A DNA stretch of 64,000 nucleotides, from the NCBI RefSeq assembly GCF_003148825.1, contig NZ_QGGZ01000018.1:1-64000 (forward strand). The letters run 5' to 3'. Position 1 is the first letter of the stretch. Every line of letters begins with the position of its first letter. Shown here piece after piece: positions 1 to 9,630 of this stretch. Made by a program: the position numbers and the translations under genes. The notes beneath the pieces were generated by a model. The model was given only the letters and a program-made list of their open reading frames with translations, made no database searches and was not told the DNA's origin. The DNA comes from Streptomyces sp. CG 926. GTDB lineage: Bacteria; Actinomycetota; Actinomycetes; Streptomycetales; Streptomycetaceae.

Positions 1-316
1 TTGAGTTCTCAAGGAACGGACGCTTCCTTTGTACTCACCCTCTCGGGCTTTCCTCCGGGCTTTCGTTCTGTTCTTGCGTTTCCGACTCTATCAGACTCTT
101 TCGTGTCCGACTTCCTCGGCGCTTTCCAGGTATTCGCTTTCGCGTTTTCCCTTTCCGGCGGTTCCGACTCTATCAGAAGTTTTCCACCGGATTTCCCGGC
201 TTCGGATTCCTGAATGAGGAGTCGACTGTGCCCCGCTGGAATTCAATTCCTTTTGGGGGGCGAGAGAGATTTTAAACCATCGCTGCCGAACTTGTCCAGT
301 TCGAGGCAACCGTTCG
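1..316 (-). promoter_or_regulatory. rRNA operon leader (transcribed region upstream of 16S rRNA)
   Basis: Read on the minus strand this matches the Streptomyces rrn leader as I know it: an AT-richer segment, two copies of a TGATAGAGTCGGAA element (RC of 162-177 and about 80-95), then a boxA-like antitermination sequence TTGAGAACTCAA at the left edge (positions 1-14, reverse complement). In Streptomyces the mature 16S gene begins a few hundred bases after this boxA, so it lies just outside the window. The short plus-strand open frames here are not genes. The assignment rests on remembered leader architecture; no 16S sequence is visible. Confidence 0.8.
269..298 (-). promoter_or_regulatory. Second tandem rrn promoter candidate
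   Basis: Minus strand: -35-like TGGACA (293-298), 18-bp spacer, -10 TAAAAT (269-274). It lies about 50 bp downstream of the stronger promoter, as expected for the tandem promoters of Streptomyces rrn operons. The two TGATAGAGTCGGAA elements further downstream may mark additional promoters, but I see no good -35 for them. Confidence 0.5.
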
Positions 317-345
317 AATCTACCTCCCCGCGCGCTCCGTGTCAA
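317..345 (-). promoter_or_regulatory. Strong rrn promoter (SigA/HrdB type)
   Basis: On the minus strand a perfect -35 TTGACA (340-345) is followed by a 17-bp spacer and -10 TAGATT (317-322). This is the best housekeeping promoter in the window and points leftward into the rrn leader. Transcription would start near position 310. Confidence 0.8.
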
Positions 346-399
346 CGGTCTTCGCGGGACAGACGAGGAGACTAGCAGCTCAACGGGCTTGTACGCACA

Positions 400-1407
400 T
401 CAGGCCGCGGTCGGGAGCGTCGCCGTGCGGTCGGCCGCCTCGACATCGCCCACATCGCCGGCGCGCGCGGCCCGGCCCCCCAGGACGAAGACGTAGAGCA
501 GGAAGGCGACCTCGGCCGCGACGCCGATCGTGATGCGGGCCCAGGTGGGGAGGCCCGACGGGGTCACGAAGCCCTCGATCAGGCCCGAGACGAAGAGCAC
601 CACCGCGAGGCCGATGGCCATGCCGAGTGCGGTGCGGCCCTGTTCCGCGAGGGCCGTGCGGCGGGTGCGGGGGCCAGGGTCGATGACCGTCCAGCCCAGG
701 CGCAGGCCCATGCCCGCGGCCACGAACACCGCCGTCAGTTCGAGCAGGCCGTGCGGAAGGATCAGGCCCAGGAAGACGTCGAGGCGGCCGGCTGAGGCCA
801 TCAGGCCGATGCCCACCCCGAGGTTGGCCATGTTGAGGAAGAGGATCCAGAGCACCGGGATGCCCAGGAACGCGCCCAGGACCAGGCAGATCGCCGCAGC
901 CTGGGCGTTGTTCGTCCAGACCTGGGCGGCGAAGGATCCCGCGGGGTGGCTGGAGTAGTACGTCTCGTACTCGCCGCCGGGCTGCGTGAGCGCCTTCAGG
1001 TCCTCGGGCGCCGCGATGGCGCTCTGGACCTCCGGGTGCGTGGCTATCCACCAGCCGATGAGCACGCCGACCGCCGTGGAGAGCAGGGCCGTCGGTATCC
1101 ACCAGGCGCGGCTGCGGTAGACCGCGGCCGGGAAACCCGCCGTGAAGAAGAGCGCGGCGTCGCGCCAGCCGGCCCGGCGGGTGCCGGTCACCGTGGCGCG
1201 GGCGCGGGCCACCAACTGGGTCAGCCGGCCGGTGAGCATCGGGTCCGGGGCGCTGGAGCGGATCTGCGAGAGGTGGGTGGAGGTGCGCTGGTAGAGCGCG
1301 ACGAGTTCGTCGGCCTCGTCACCGGTGAGCTTGCGGCCGCGGCCGAGGAGCTGCTCCAGGCGGTCCCACTCCGCACGGTGTGCGGTCACGAAGACGTCGA
1401 GATCCAT
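400..1407 (-). CDS. Stage II sporulation protein M-like (SpoIIM/DUF95) membrane protein
   Basis: A 335-residue integral membrane protein. The soluble N-terminus (about 1-105, MDLDVFVTAHRAEW...) is followed by 5-6 hydrophobic segments from about residue 105, with the family-typical NN...LPHGxxE signature in the C-terminal half. SpoIIM in Bacillus takes part in engulfment, but actinobacterial homologues have no settled role. The ATG at 1407 is chosen because GGGGAG lies about 9 bases upstream. The gene is divergent from the RDD gene across about 100 bp, a pairing common in actinobacteria, which suggests a shared membrane function. It ends facing the rrn promoter region. Confidence 0.85.
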   Translation of the reverse strand: MDLDVFVTAHRAEWDRLEQLLGRGRKLTGDEADELVALYQRTSTHLSQIRSSAPDPMLTGRLTQLVARARATVTGTRRAGWRDAALFFTAGFPAAVYRSRAWWIPTALLSTAVGVLIGWWIATHPEVQSAIAAPEDLKALTQPGGEYETYYSSHPAGSFAAQVWTNNAQAAAICLVLGAFLGIPVLWILFLNMANLGVGIGLMASAGRLDVFLGLILPHGLLELTAVFVAAGMGLRLGWTVIDPGPRTRRTALAEQGRTALGMAIGLAVVLFVSGLIEGFVTPSGLPTWARITIGVAAEVAFLLYVFVLGGRAARAGDVGDVEAADRTATLPTAA

Positions 1408-1521
1408 CCGGTTGCCGCTCCCCTGTCCCAGGTCCCCTGGCCATTGCCTATTCCTAGTGTGGTCAGCTTGGCAGACTGGAGGCCGTAGGGGCGGGGGGCG
1501 GGTCAGATGAGAGGTGCTGTG

Positions 1522-2454
1522 GTGAGCGATCTGGTGACGGGGGACGCGGTCGTCCTGGGGCTGAGGCCCGCGCGGCTGCCGAGCCGCGGGTTGGCGATCC
1601 TCCTGGACCTGGCCGTGTACGTCACCGGGTACGTGCTCATCTCCGTCGGGCTGACCATGGCCACCGCCTCGCTGGACCTGGCCGCCCAGGCTGCCGTGGC
1701 CGTGGCGACCTTCCTGCTGTTCCTGGTGGGCGTACCGATCGCGGTGGAGACGCTGTCCCACGGGCGGTCGCTCGGCAAGCTCGCCTGCGGGCTGCGGGTC
1801 GTACGGGACGACGGCGGACCGATCCGGTTCCGACACGCTCTGGTGCGCGGGGCCATGGGGATCGTGGAGCTGATCCTGACCTTCGGGTCCATCGCGTGCA
1901 TCGCCTCGCTGGTGTCGGCGCGGGGCCGCCGGCTCGGGGACGTGTTCGCGGGGACGCTGGTGGTCCGGGAGCGGGTGCCGGGGGCGCGCGTGATGCCGGT
2001 GCCTCCGCCGCCACCGTGGCTGGCCGGGCGGTTCACCGGGCTGGACCTGTCGGCGGTGCCGGACGGACTGTGGCTGGCGATACGCCAGTACCTGACGCGG
2101 ATGAACCAGCTGGATCCGCAGGTCGGTGCCGCGATGGCGGTGCGGCTCGCGGACGATCTGGTGGCGCGGACCGGGGCGCCGCCGCCGGCCGGGGTGCCGG
2201 CCGCCGCGTTCCTGATGGCCGTGGTGCACGAGCGGCAGACACGGGACGCCGCCCGGGCGTTCCGGCCGGCCGCCGCCGGTCCCGGCGCCGGGTTCGCCCC
2301 TGGGCCCGGGCCCGCCCCCGCGCCGATGCCCGGGATGATGCCGATGCCTGTCGTGGCGCCGGTCCCCTACGCGGCTCCCGCGCCCGTGGCACCCGTAGCG
2401 CCCGTACCGCCCGCGGCGGCTCCGCGCGCCGGCGGGTTCGCGCCGCCCGCCTGA
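1522..2454 (+). CDS. RDD family membrane protein
   Basis: About 310 residues. The N-terminal RDD domain has the R...D pair (PSRGLAILLDLAVY), two to three transmembrane helices to about residue 150, a cytoplasmic segment, and a Pro/Ala-rich low-complexity tail from about residue 250 with PVAPVP-type repeats. RDD proteins are a poorly defined family; some are linked to ion transport. I prefer the GTG at 1522 because GAGAGG sits 7 bases upstream and homologues begin V-S-D/E-LVTG; an ATG at 1507 is in frame. Divergent partner of the SpoIIM-like gene. Confidence 0.8.
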   Translation: MSDLVTGDAVVLGLRPARLPSRGLAILLDLAVYVTGYVLISVGLTMATASLDLAAQAAVAVATFLLFLVGVPIAVETLSHGRSLGKLACGLRVVRDDGGPIRFRHALVRGAMGIVELILTFGSIACIASLVSARGRRLGDVFAGTLVVRERVPGARVMPVPPPPPWLAGRFTGLDLSAVPDGLWLAIRQYLTRMNQLDPQVGAAMAVRLADDLVARTGAPPPAGVPAAAFLMAVVHERQTRDAARAFRPAAAGPGAGFAPGPGPAPAPMPGMMPMPVVAPVPYAAPAPVAPVAPVPPAAAPRAGGFAPPA

Positions 2455-2458
2455 GCGG

Positions 2459-3088
2459 TCACTGTTCCTCGAAGGCCGAGGGCGGCGTCTCCAGGTGTTC
2501 GAGTTCGATGCCGGGGGCCGAGAGCACCACGTCGCCGGCGATGTGGATCGTGTGGACCTCTCCCGTGTCCAGGGCGCTGACCTGGTACTCGTCCACCAGC
2601 AGCAGGCCGCTGTCCGTCGGGTGTTCCTGGCGGGCGACAAGGGCCCAGGCCTGGTCGACCGTACGCGGCGCGAGCACCGGATCGGTGAGAGCCAGCAGCC
2701 GGACGCGGGTCGCGGGGGCGCCGAGGGTCGGGCGCAGCAGGCGGGCCGTGGCGACGAGGAAGGCCGGGGAGGTGCCGGTGAAGCCGGGGGCGGCGATGTT
2801 GCCCTCGGTGGCCTCGGTGGCCTCGGTGCCGGTGGGGTCGGTACGGACCCAGGTGACGCCGTCGATGGCGGCGCCGCGCACCTGCCAGCTCGCGGCGTTG
2901 AGCTCCATGCGGATGGGGCGTCCCAGTTCGTCGATCGCCAGGTCGACGGAGCCTCGGTGGTCCCCGTCCGGTCCGGTGAGCTGGGAGACGTAGCGCCAGC
3001 CGGAGGGTCCGGGGGCGCAGTGGAAGTGCTCCTCGCCGAGCGGGGTGTGGTCGTGCGGGTCGTGGAGCGAGTAGCGGCCGCGGGGCAT
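2459..3088 (-). CDS. Conserved actinobacterial protein of unknown function
   Basis: A 209-residue, soluble-looking protein (MPRGRYSLHDPHDHTPLGEEHFHCAPGP...) without signal peptide or membrane helices. The length and sequence feel like a conserved Streptomyces family, but I cannot name a function. A short Thr/Glu/Ala-rich stretch near residue 100 (GTEATEATEG) looks like a linker between two beta-rich halves. The ATG at 3088 is preferred over an upstream in-frame ATG at 3139 because GAAGAAGAG precedes it and the longer N-terminus would be Arg-rich and run into the terminator. It is convergent with the RDD gene. Confidence 0.75.
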   Translation of the reverse strand: MPRGRYSLHDPHDHTPLGEEHFHCAPGPSGWRYVSQLTGPDGDHRGSVDLAIDELGRPIRMELNAASWQVRGAAIDGVTWVRTDPTGTEATEATEGNIAAPGFTGTSPAFLVATARLLRPTLGAPATRVRLLALTDPVLAPRTVDQAWALVARQEHPTDSGLLLVDEYQVSALDTGEVHTIHIAGDVVLSAPGIELEHLETPPSAFEEQ

Positions 3089-3124
3089 GGTGCGCACTCT
3101 TCTTCGGATCGGGAGGGACACGGG

Positions 3125-3156
3125 GCAGGCCCCCGGCACGGATGCCGGGGGCCTGC
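3125..3156 (-). terminator. Hairpin terminator downstream of ahcY
   Basis: A perfect 14-bp stem (GCAGGCCCCCGGCA, 3125-3138; partner 3143-3156) with a 4-base loop, just after the ahcY stop codon. There is no U-tract, as is usual in Streptomyces. Confidence 0.65.
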
Positions 3157-3201
3157 TTCACGTTCTGCTGATCTGGACCGATCGGGCTGATCGGGGCGGG
3201 A

Positions 3202-4638
<1,437 letters not shown>

Positions 4639-5070
4639 GGGTGCTGCTCCTCATGGTTCGAGAGGGTGGGTACGGCTGGGCCGTGCGCCGTCCTGGGGAC
4701 GGGACACCGAGCACAGTCCGTCGGGGGTCCTCTCTCCCCTCGGCCGGTCGCAGGGACCGCCCGACCCGCCATCAGCAGCGACGCCTGACACTGGGCACGA
4801 ATCTACACCGATCGGCGGAGTCTGCCCCAGTCGACCGGGGAACTGGCCGCGTCTTTCCTCCAGGCCCTGCGGCGAACGCCTCTTGGGCCCGCGGTCGTGC
4901 CGACGAGCACCCGCGGGCCCCGGGGCTGATGTCGCGCAAGCCGACGGGCGGCGGGTTCCGGATAGGCCGGCGGAACGCCTCCGACGGGCCCTCAGGTGGT
5001 ACGAGACCCCGTCGGCGGCCCCGGCTCGACCTGCCCGTACAGTTCGGCCGCACGTCGGATCGAGCAGGAC
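4639..5070. other. Divergent intergenic region ahcY / signal-peptidase-like gene
   Basis: A 432-bp non-coding stretch. For ahcY a -10-like TAGATT is visible on the minus strand (RC of 4800-4805), but its -35 is poor. I looked for an SAH riboswitch upstream of ahcY and did not find its core. There is no other gene or convincing repeat; the local open frames lack start signals. Confidence 0.5.
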
Positions 5071-5793
5071 ATGGGGCGGGGTATGGGGCGGGGTATGGGA
5101 CAGCAGGGCCGAGTACCTGGACGTCGACTCGGGTTGGCGTCGGTGACGCTGCTGGTGCTGGGTGCACTTCTGGGCTCCGTCGGGGGTCTCGGCGGGTACT
5201 TCTTCATGACGACCAAAGTCATGCCGTCGAGCCACATGGAGCCGACCCTCCCGACGCGCTCCTCGATGGTTTTCAACCTGCTGATCACGAAGGTGAACCG
5301 CGGCGACGTGGTGCTCTTCGACGCCTCGGCCTGGGGTGAGCGGCACCAGTCCGTGGAACGGGTGGTCGCGGTGGGCGGCGACCGCATCGCCTACTCGCCC
5401 GGGGACCGGACGCTGACCTTGAACGGGAAGCCGCTGGACGAGCCTTACGTCCTGAACGGCGATCCGGTCGCGGGGTCGCCCGGCGCCTTCAGTGTGAAGG
5501 TGCCCGAGGGCCGGCTGTTCGTGCTGGGGGACCACCGCGGCAACTCCGCCGACTCCCGCTTCCGGTTCGGGGCGGCGGAGGGCGGGACCGTGCCCGTGTC
5601 GGACGTGGCGGGCGCGCTCGTCGAGGAGGACGATCCGCTGCTCGTCGGCCTGCGGACCGCGGCGCTCGTCGGCGGCGCGGTGCTGGCCGCCGGTGCGTTG
5701 TCCGGCGCCGCCGCGCTGCGGCTCCGCCGCCGGGCGGCGGCGGACTCGGTGCACCCGGCGTACGCGGGGCTGGTGCCGCCGCCGGGAGACTGA
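5071..5793 (+). CDS. Signal peptidase I (S26) homologue lacking both catalytic residues
   Basis: 240 residues, membrane anchored (helix about 19-42), with a second hydrophobic helix at the C-terminus (about 195-220). S26 boxes are recognisable: PSSHMEPTL (box B), RGDVVLF (box C), VERVVAVGGDRI (box D) and LGDHRGNSADSR (box E). In active enzymes box B reads SM and box D KRV. Here the nucleophilic Ser is His and the general-base Lys is Glu, so canonical Ser-Lys proteolysis is unlikely. Possibly a regulator or chaperone of the true signal peptidases, or a divergent subfamily. Three in-frame ATGs (5071, 5083, 5095) make the exact start uncertain. Confidence 0.8.
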   Translation: MGRGMGRGMGQQGRVPGRRLGLASVTLLVLGALLGSVGGLGGYFFMTTKVMPSSHMEPTLPTRSSMVFNLLITKVNRGDVVLFDASAWGERHQSVERVVAVGGDRIAYSPGDRTLTLNGKPLDEPYVLNGDPVAGSPGAFSVKVPEGRLFVLGDHRGNSADSRFRFGAAEGGTVPVSDVAGALVEEDDPLLVGLRTAALVGGAVLAAGALSGAAALRLRRRAAADSVHPAYAGLVPPPGD

Positions 5794-5811
5794 GGGCCTC
5801 GGGGGGCACGG

Positions 5812-5849
5812 CGAAGGCCCCCGCGGGCTGCTGCGCGCGGGGGCCTTCG
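5812..5849. terminator. Bidirectional terminator
   Basis: A 14-bp perfect inverted repeat (CGAAGGCCCCCGCG, 5812-5825; partner 5836-5849) with a 10-base loop. It sits in the gap between the convergent signal-peptidase-like and CDF genes and can serve both. Confidence 0.75.
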
Positions 5850-5860
5850 GCGTACGTGGG

Positions 5861-6784
5861 TTACTCGGCGGCCTCGGGGCGGTAGATGTCCGGCTCCAGG
5901 TAGATCACCCGGGCGATCGGGACCGCCTCGCGGATGCGGGCCTCGGCCGCGTTGATCGCGTCGGCCACCTGGGTCGCGGTGTCGTGGCCCTCGACCGCGA
6001 TCTTGGCGGCGACCAGCAGTTCCTCCGGGCCCAGGTGCAGGGTGCGCATGTGGATCACGCGGGTGACGACGTCCCCGTCGACGACCGCGGCCTTGATCTT
6101 CTCGACGTCCTCGACGCCCGCGGCCTCACCCAGCAGGAGCGACTTGGTCTCCGCGGCCAGGACGATCGCGATGAGGATGAGCAGCACACCGATGCACAGG
6201 GTGCCGATGCCGTCCCAGATCCCGTCGCCGGTCAGCAGGGCGAGGCCGACACCGCCGAGGGCCAGGACCAGACCGACGAGGGCGCCGAAGTCCTCCAGGA
6301 GGACGACGGGCAGCTCGGGAGCCTTGGCCCGCCGGATGAACTGGGTCCACGTGAGCTTGCCGCGGATCTCGTTCGATTCCTTGATGGCGGTCCGGAAGGA
6401 GAAGGACTCGGCGATGATCGCGAAGAGCAGGACGCCCACGGGCCAGTACCAGGCCTCGATGGGGTGCGGCTCGTGGATCTTCTCGTAGCCCTCGTAGATG
6501 GCGAACATGCCACCGACGGTGAAGAGCACGATGGAGACCAGGAAGGCGTAGATGTAGCGCTCGCGGCCGTACCCGAAGGGGTGTTGCGGCGTCGCCTCGC
6601 GCTGGGCCTTCTTGCCGCCGAGCAGCAGCAGCCCCTGGTTCCCGGAGTCGGCCAGCGAGTGGACGCTTTCCGCGAGCATCGACGAGGAGCCGCTGAAGAG
6701 GAATGCCACGAATTTGGCTACAGCGATGGCGAGGTTGGCGGCGAGTGCCGCCACGATCGCCTTGGTACCGCCCGACGCGCTCAT
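5861..6784 (-). CDS. Cation diffusion facilitator (CDF) family transporter
   Basis: 307 residues with six predicted membrane helices and a C-terminal cytoplasmic metal-sensing domain (about 215-307). The TM2 metal-site motif is present as SVHSLAD (H-x3-D). In TM5 the usual H/D-x3-D is replaced by the LLEDFGAL pattern seen in the SLC30A9/ZnT9-like branch, so the substrate (Zn, Mn, Fe or other) cannot be called. It probably exports a divalent metal in exchange for protons. Monocistronic, preceded by manA on the same strand after a 72-bp gap. Confidence 0.9.
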   Translation of the reverse strand: MSASGGTKAIVAALAANLAIAVAKFVAFLFSGSSSMLAESVHSLADSGNQGLLLLGGKKAQREATPQHPFGYGRERYIYAFLVSIVLFTVGGMFAIYEGYEKIHEPHPIEAWYWPVGVLLFAIIAESFSFRTAIKESNEIRGKLTWTQFIRRAKAPELPVVLLEDFGALVGLVLALGGVGLALLTGDGIWDGIGTLCIGVLLILIAIVLAAETKSLLLGEAAGVEDVEKIKAAVVDGDVVTRVIHMRTLHLGPEELLVAAKIAVEGHDTATQVADAINAAEARIREAVPIARVIYLEPDIYRPEAAE

Positions 6785-6856
6785 GGGTGCAGGGTGTCCT
6801 TCCTAGCCACTGACTACCGGCCGCACATTGTTGCAGCCGGTAGGAGGGACGCTACG

Positions 6857-8020
6857 TCAGACCACCACGGTGGCCCGGAAGATCGTCCCGCTTCCGGACA
6901 GTTCGACCTTTTCGCCCGCCGGCACGAAGACCGACTCGCCCGGGGACAGGGCCAGTTCACCGGCGCGCGGGGACCCGGCCGTGCAGAGCAGGATCTGCGG
7001 GGCGTCGTGCGGGAGCACGCGGGTGGCGCCACCGGGCGCGAGGAGGAAGCGGGAGAGCCGGAATTCGTCGATGGGGGTCTCGTAGACCTCCTCGCCCTCG
7101 GGGGACGCCTCGGGGCGCAGTACGACCGGGTCGCTGGGCTCGAACTTCACGACCTTCAGCAGCTCCGGCACATCCACGTGCTTGGGGGTGAGCCCGCAGC
7201 GCAGCACGTTGTCGGAGTTGGCCATGAGCTCGACTCCGAGGCCGTCGAAGTAGGCGTGCGGGATGCCGGCACCGAGGAACATGGCCTCACCGGGCTGGAG
7301 TCGGACGTGATTGAGGAGCATGGCCGCGATCACGCCGGGGTCGCCCGGGTAGTCGTGGACGAGTGAGGCGTAGGGCTTGTACGGGCCTCCGAGGCGTTCG
7401 GCGGCGGCCGCGGCCTCGGTCACCGTAGCGGCCATCTCCGCGCGGTCCGCGGTCAGTACGGCGGTGAGCACCTCGCGCAGGGCCGCCTCGATGGGGTGGG
7501 CGCGCAACAGGTCGACGTACGGTTCGAGCGAGTCGACGCCGAGGCCGGCGAGGAGTTCGGCGGCCTCCAGGGGCGGGCGGAAACCGCACAGGCCGTCGAA
7601 GGGGGTGAGCGCGCAGATCAGCTCGGGCTTGTGGTTGGCGTCCTTGTAGTTGCGGTGGCCCGCGTCGATCGGGACGCCTCGGCGCTCCTCGTCGGCGTAG
7701 CCCTCCTTGGCCTGGGCCAGGTCGGGGTGGACCTGGAGGGAGAGCGGGGCGCCGGCGGCGAGGATCTTGAGGAGGAAGGGCAGCCGGGGGCCGAACTTGG
7801 CGACGGCGGCCGCGCCGAGCTCGCGCTCGGGGCCGGCGGCGATGACGTCCGACAGGGTGGTCTCGCCGGTTCCGCGGTCGAGGCGGGAGGGGGCGCCGGG
7901 GTGGGCGCCCATCCACATCTCGGCCTGGGGCTCACCCGTGGGCTCCACCCCGAGGAGGGTGGGGATGGCGGTGGTGGATCCCCAGGCGTAGGGGCGGATC
8001 GTGTTCGTCAGGCGGTCCAT
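6857..8020 (-). CDS. manA: Mannose-6-phosphate isomerase, class I
   Basis: 387 residues; interconverts fructose-6-P and mannose-6-P, the entry point to GDP-mannose. The cupin-type metal site is visible: LQVHPD (Gln and His ligands), a downstream Glu, and the His of GAGIPHAYFDG; GLTPKHVDVPELL is a class-I signature. It lies directly downstream of the SIS-domain gene (48-bp gap) and manB further upstream on the same strand, so the set is probably one mannose operon. Confidence 0.95.
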   Translation of the reverse strand: MDRLTNTIRPYAWGSTTAIPTLLGVEPTGEPQAEMWMGAHPGAPSRLDRGTGETTLSDVIAAGPERELGAAAVAKFGPRLPFLLKILAAGAPLSLQVHPDLAQAKEGYADEERRGVPIDAGHRNYKDANHKPELICALTPFDGLCGFRPPLEAAELLAGLGVDSLEPYVDLLRAHPIEAALREVLTAVLTADRAEMAATVTEAAAAAERLGGPYKPYASLVHDYPGDPGVIAAMLLNHVRLQPGEAMFLGAGIPHAYFDGLGVELMANSDNVLRCGLTPKHVDVPELLKVVKFEPSDPVVLRPEASPEGEEVYETPIDEFRLSRFLLAPGGATRVLPHDAPQILLCTAGSPRAGELALSPGESVFVPAGEKVELSGSGTIFRATVVV

Positions 8021-8068
8021 CGGTCGTCTTCCTGGATCTGGATGAAGGGGTGGGCACGGATGTGTGCC

Positions 8069-9202
8069 TCAGGTGCGTCCCCCGGAGGCCAGCGCCAGGT
8101 AGGCGGTGGCGAAATCCGTGACGGCGAGAAGTTCGGCGAGCTGTTCCAGCTCCACGCCCTCCTCGGGTTCGAGTTCGCTGATGGCCGTGTCGTGGCTGAG
8201 GGCGAGTTCGCGGGCGGCGGGGGCGGCGCTGAGGCCCCCGGCGGGCCGGTCGCGCAGCAGGACGACGCGGGCGCGCAGGGCCTGGGGTTCGTCGACCCGG
8301 TCACGGAAGAAGTCGTCGGGGTCGGCTCCGGCGGCGAAGGCTCCGGCGAGCAGGACGCCGTGGGCGGGGAGCGCCTCGGGGAGGGTCGCGGCCAGTGCGG
8401 GGCGGCCGGCGAGTTCGGCGAGGGTCGCGGCGAAGCGGCGGCCCGCGGAGCCGGCGGCGGTGCCCTCGCTCCAGATGAGCGGGAGGGAGTCGGCCAGCTC
8501 GGCGGCGAGGGTCTTGGCCGGGTTGGAGTACGTGACGATGGCCGGGCCGCAGCGTTCGGCGGTGCGGTCGAGCCGGTCGGCGACGAGCTGCAGGGTGTCG
8601 GGGGCGGCGGTGATCAGGCCGACCCGGTCCAGGAGCACGAGCAGGGGTGTGAGCAGGGCCCACAGGGCGCCCGGTCCGGCCGCGGCGGACTCGTCGTACT
8701 CCTGGTACGGGGCCTTGGCCATCGGTACGAGGAGCCCGTGCGCGCCGTCCACCGCCTCGCTCAGCGGTGAGCGCTCGGGGGCGACGGCCACGACGGTGCA
8801 GCCGCGGCGGTACGCCTGCTCGGCGAGGACGGCGAGCCCGGGCTCGGTGCCGTCGGTGGTGGCGAGGAGCAGCAGGTCCACGGGGCCGGCCCAGCCGGGC
8901 AGCGCCCAGCGCAGCGCGCCGGCCGCGTGGGCGACGCCGGTGGGGTGGAGCCGGATGACGGGTGCGGAGGCTCCGGCGAGGGCGCCCAGCAGGTCGGCGA
9001 CGCCGGTGGCGGCGGTACCGGGACCGGCGATCAGGACGGTGCGGGGGCGGCCGTCGGGGCGGAGGTCGGCGAGGCCCGCCTCGGTCGCGTGCCGGGCCGC
9101 GGTGCGGACTCTGGCGCCGGCTTCGGCGGCGCCGCGGAGCAGGCCGCGGCGGTCGGAGCGGGCGAGGGCGTCGGGGGCGTCGAGGAGCGACTCGTCGAGC
9201 AT
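8069..9202 (-). CDS. SIS-domain protein, bifunctional phosphoglucose/phosphomannose isomerase-like
   Basis: 377 residues. The first SIS fold (about 40-190) has the sugar-phosphate loop TVLIAGPGTAATG; the second half carries the C-terminal PGI/PMI signature with YSNPAKTLAAELADSLPLIWSEG and a His near the C-terminus (LSHDTAISEL) comparable to the catalytic His of archaeal PGI/PMI. The position between manA and manB supports a sugar-phosphate role. With a full manA next door it may be accessory or regulatory. Clear family, uncertain activity. Confidence 0.8.
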   Translation of the reverse strand: MLDESLLDAPDALARSDRRGLLRGAAEAGARVRTAARHATEAGLADLRPDGRPRTVLIAGPGTAATGVADLLGALAGASAPVIRLHPTGVAHAAGALRWALPGWAGPVDLLLLATTDGTEPGLAVLAEQAYRRGCTVVAVAPERSPLSEAVDGAHGLLVPMAKAPYQEYDESAAAGPGALWALLTPLLVLLDRVGLITAAPDTLQLVADRLDRTAERCGPAIVTYSNPAKTLAAELADSLPLIWSEGTAAGSAGRRFAATLAELAGRPALAATLPEALPAHGVLLAGAFAAGADPDDFFRDRVDEPQALRARVVLLRDRPAGGLSAAPAARELALSHDTAISELEPEEGVELEQLAELLAVTDFATAYLALASGGRT

Positions 9203-9215
9203 GCGGGCTCCCTAA

Positions 9216-9401
9216 TCAGGCGGGGCGGCGGGCCTCGTCCACGAGGAGGACCGGGATGCCGTCCCGGACGGGGTACGCGAGGCCGCAGTCCTGGCCGGTG
9301 CAGATCAGCTCGGGGGCCGTCTCGTCGGCCGACTTGTCCTGGAGCGGCGAGTGGCAGGCGGGGCAGGCGAGGATCTGCAGGAGTCCGGCTTCGAGCGGCA
9401 T
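9216..9401 (-). CDS. Trm112-like zinc-ribbon protein
   Basis: A 61-residue protein with a zinc knuckle CPAC...C...C (residues about 12-40) and the family ending YPVRDGIPVLL. Trm112 activates methyltransferases in eukaryotes and archaea; bacterial members are small proteins of unclear partner. The ATG at 9401 is preferred because AAGGGA lies 9 bases upstream; an in-frame ATG at 9422 adds seven residues. Its 3-prime end is 13 bp from the SIS gene start, so the two are co-transcribed. Confidence 0.85.
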   Translation of the reverse strand: MPLEAGLLQILACPACHSPLQDKSADETAPELICTGQDCGLAYPVRDGIPVLLVDEARRPA

Positions 9402-9573
9402 GGGGCGGTTCCCTTCGGGCATGCGGTTGGGGGGTCAGCGTACCGCCGAGTCACCTCCGGTGCGGGCCGGGTGGGTGCCGGTGCGGGCCGACGGTCGCCG
9501 GCGCGGCGCCCGTGCGGGCCGGGGCTCCGCCCCTCGGGGGAACCCCGGCTCCGCCGGGCACCAGGCTCTGCCC

Positions 9574-9603
9574 GGACCCCGCGCCTCAAACGCCGGCGGG
9601 GCT
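9574..9603 (+). repeat. Dispersed GC palindromic repeat, copy A
   Basis: The core reads GGACCCCGCGCC, TCAAACG, CCGGCGGGGCT. It belongs to a repeat family found at four places in this window, always between genes. It is preceded by further hairpin-prone GGGGCTCCGCCCC and CCCGGCTCCGCCGGG units (9520-9560). The rest of the 9402-9630 gap holds no gene. Confidence 0.75.
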
Positions 9604-9630
9604 GACTTCGGCGGGGCTGCTTTGCGTGGG

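Noticed and set aside
1..217. Small plus-strand genes at the left edge
   Set aside because: They run antisense to the rrn leader and boxA and have no family resemblance; such frames are a common artefact upstream of 16S genes.
4639..4860. SAH riboswitch upstream of ahcY
   Set aside because: The GAGG-x-GC-Y-U-GC core and the pseudoknot partner could not be found on the minus strand between the ahcY start and the neighbouring gene.
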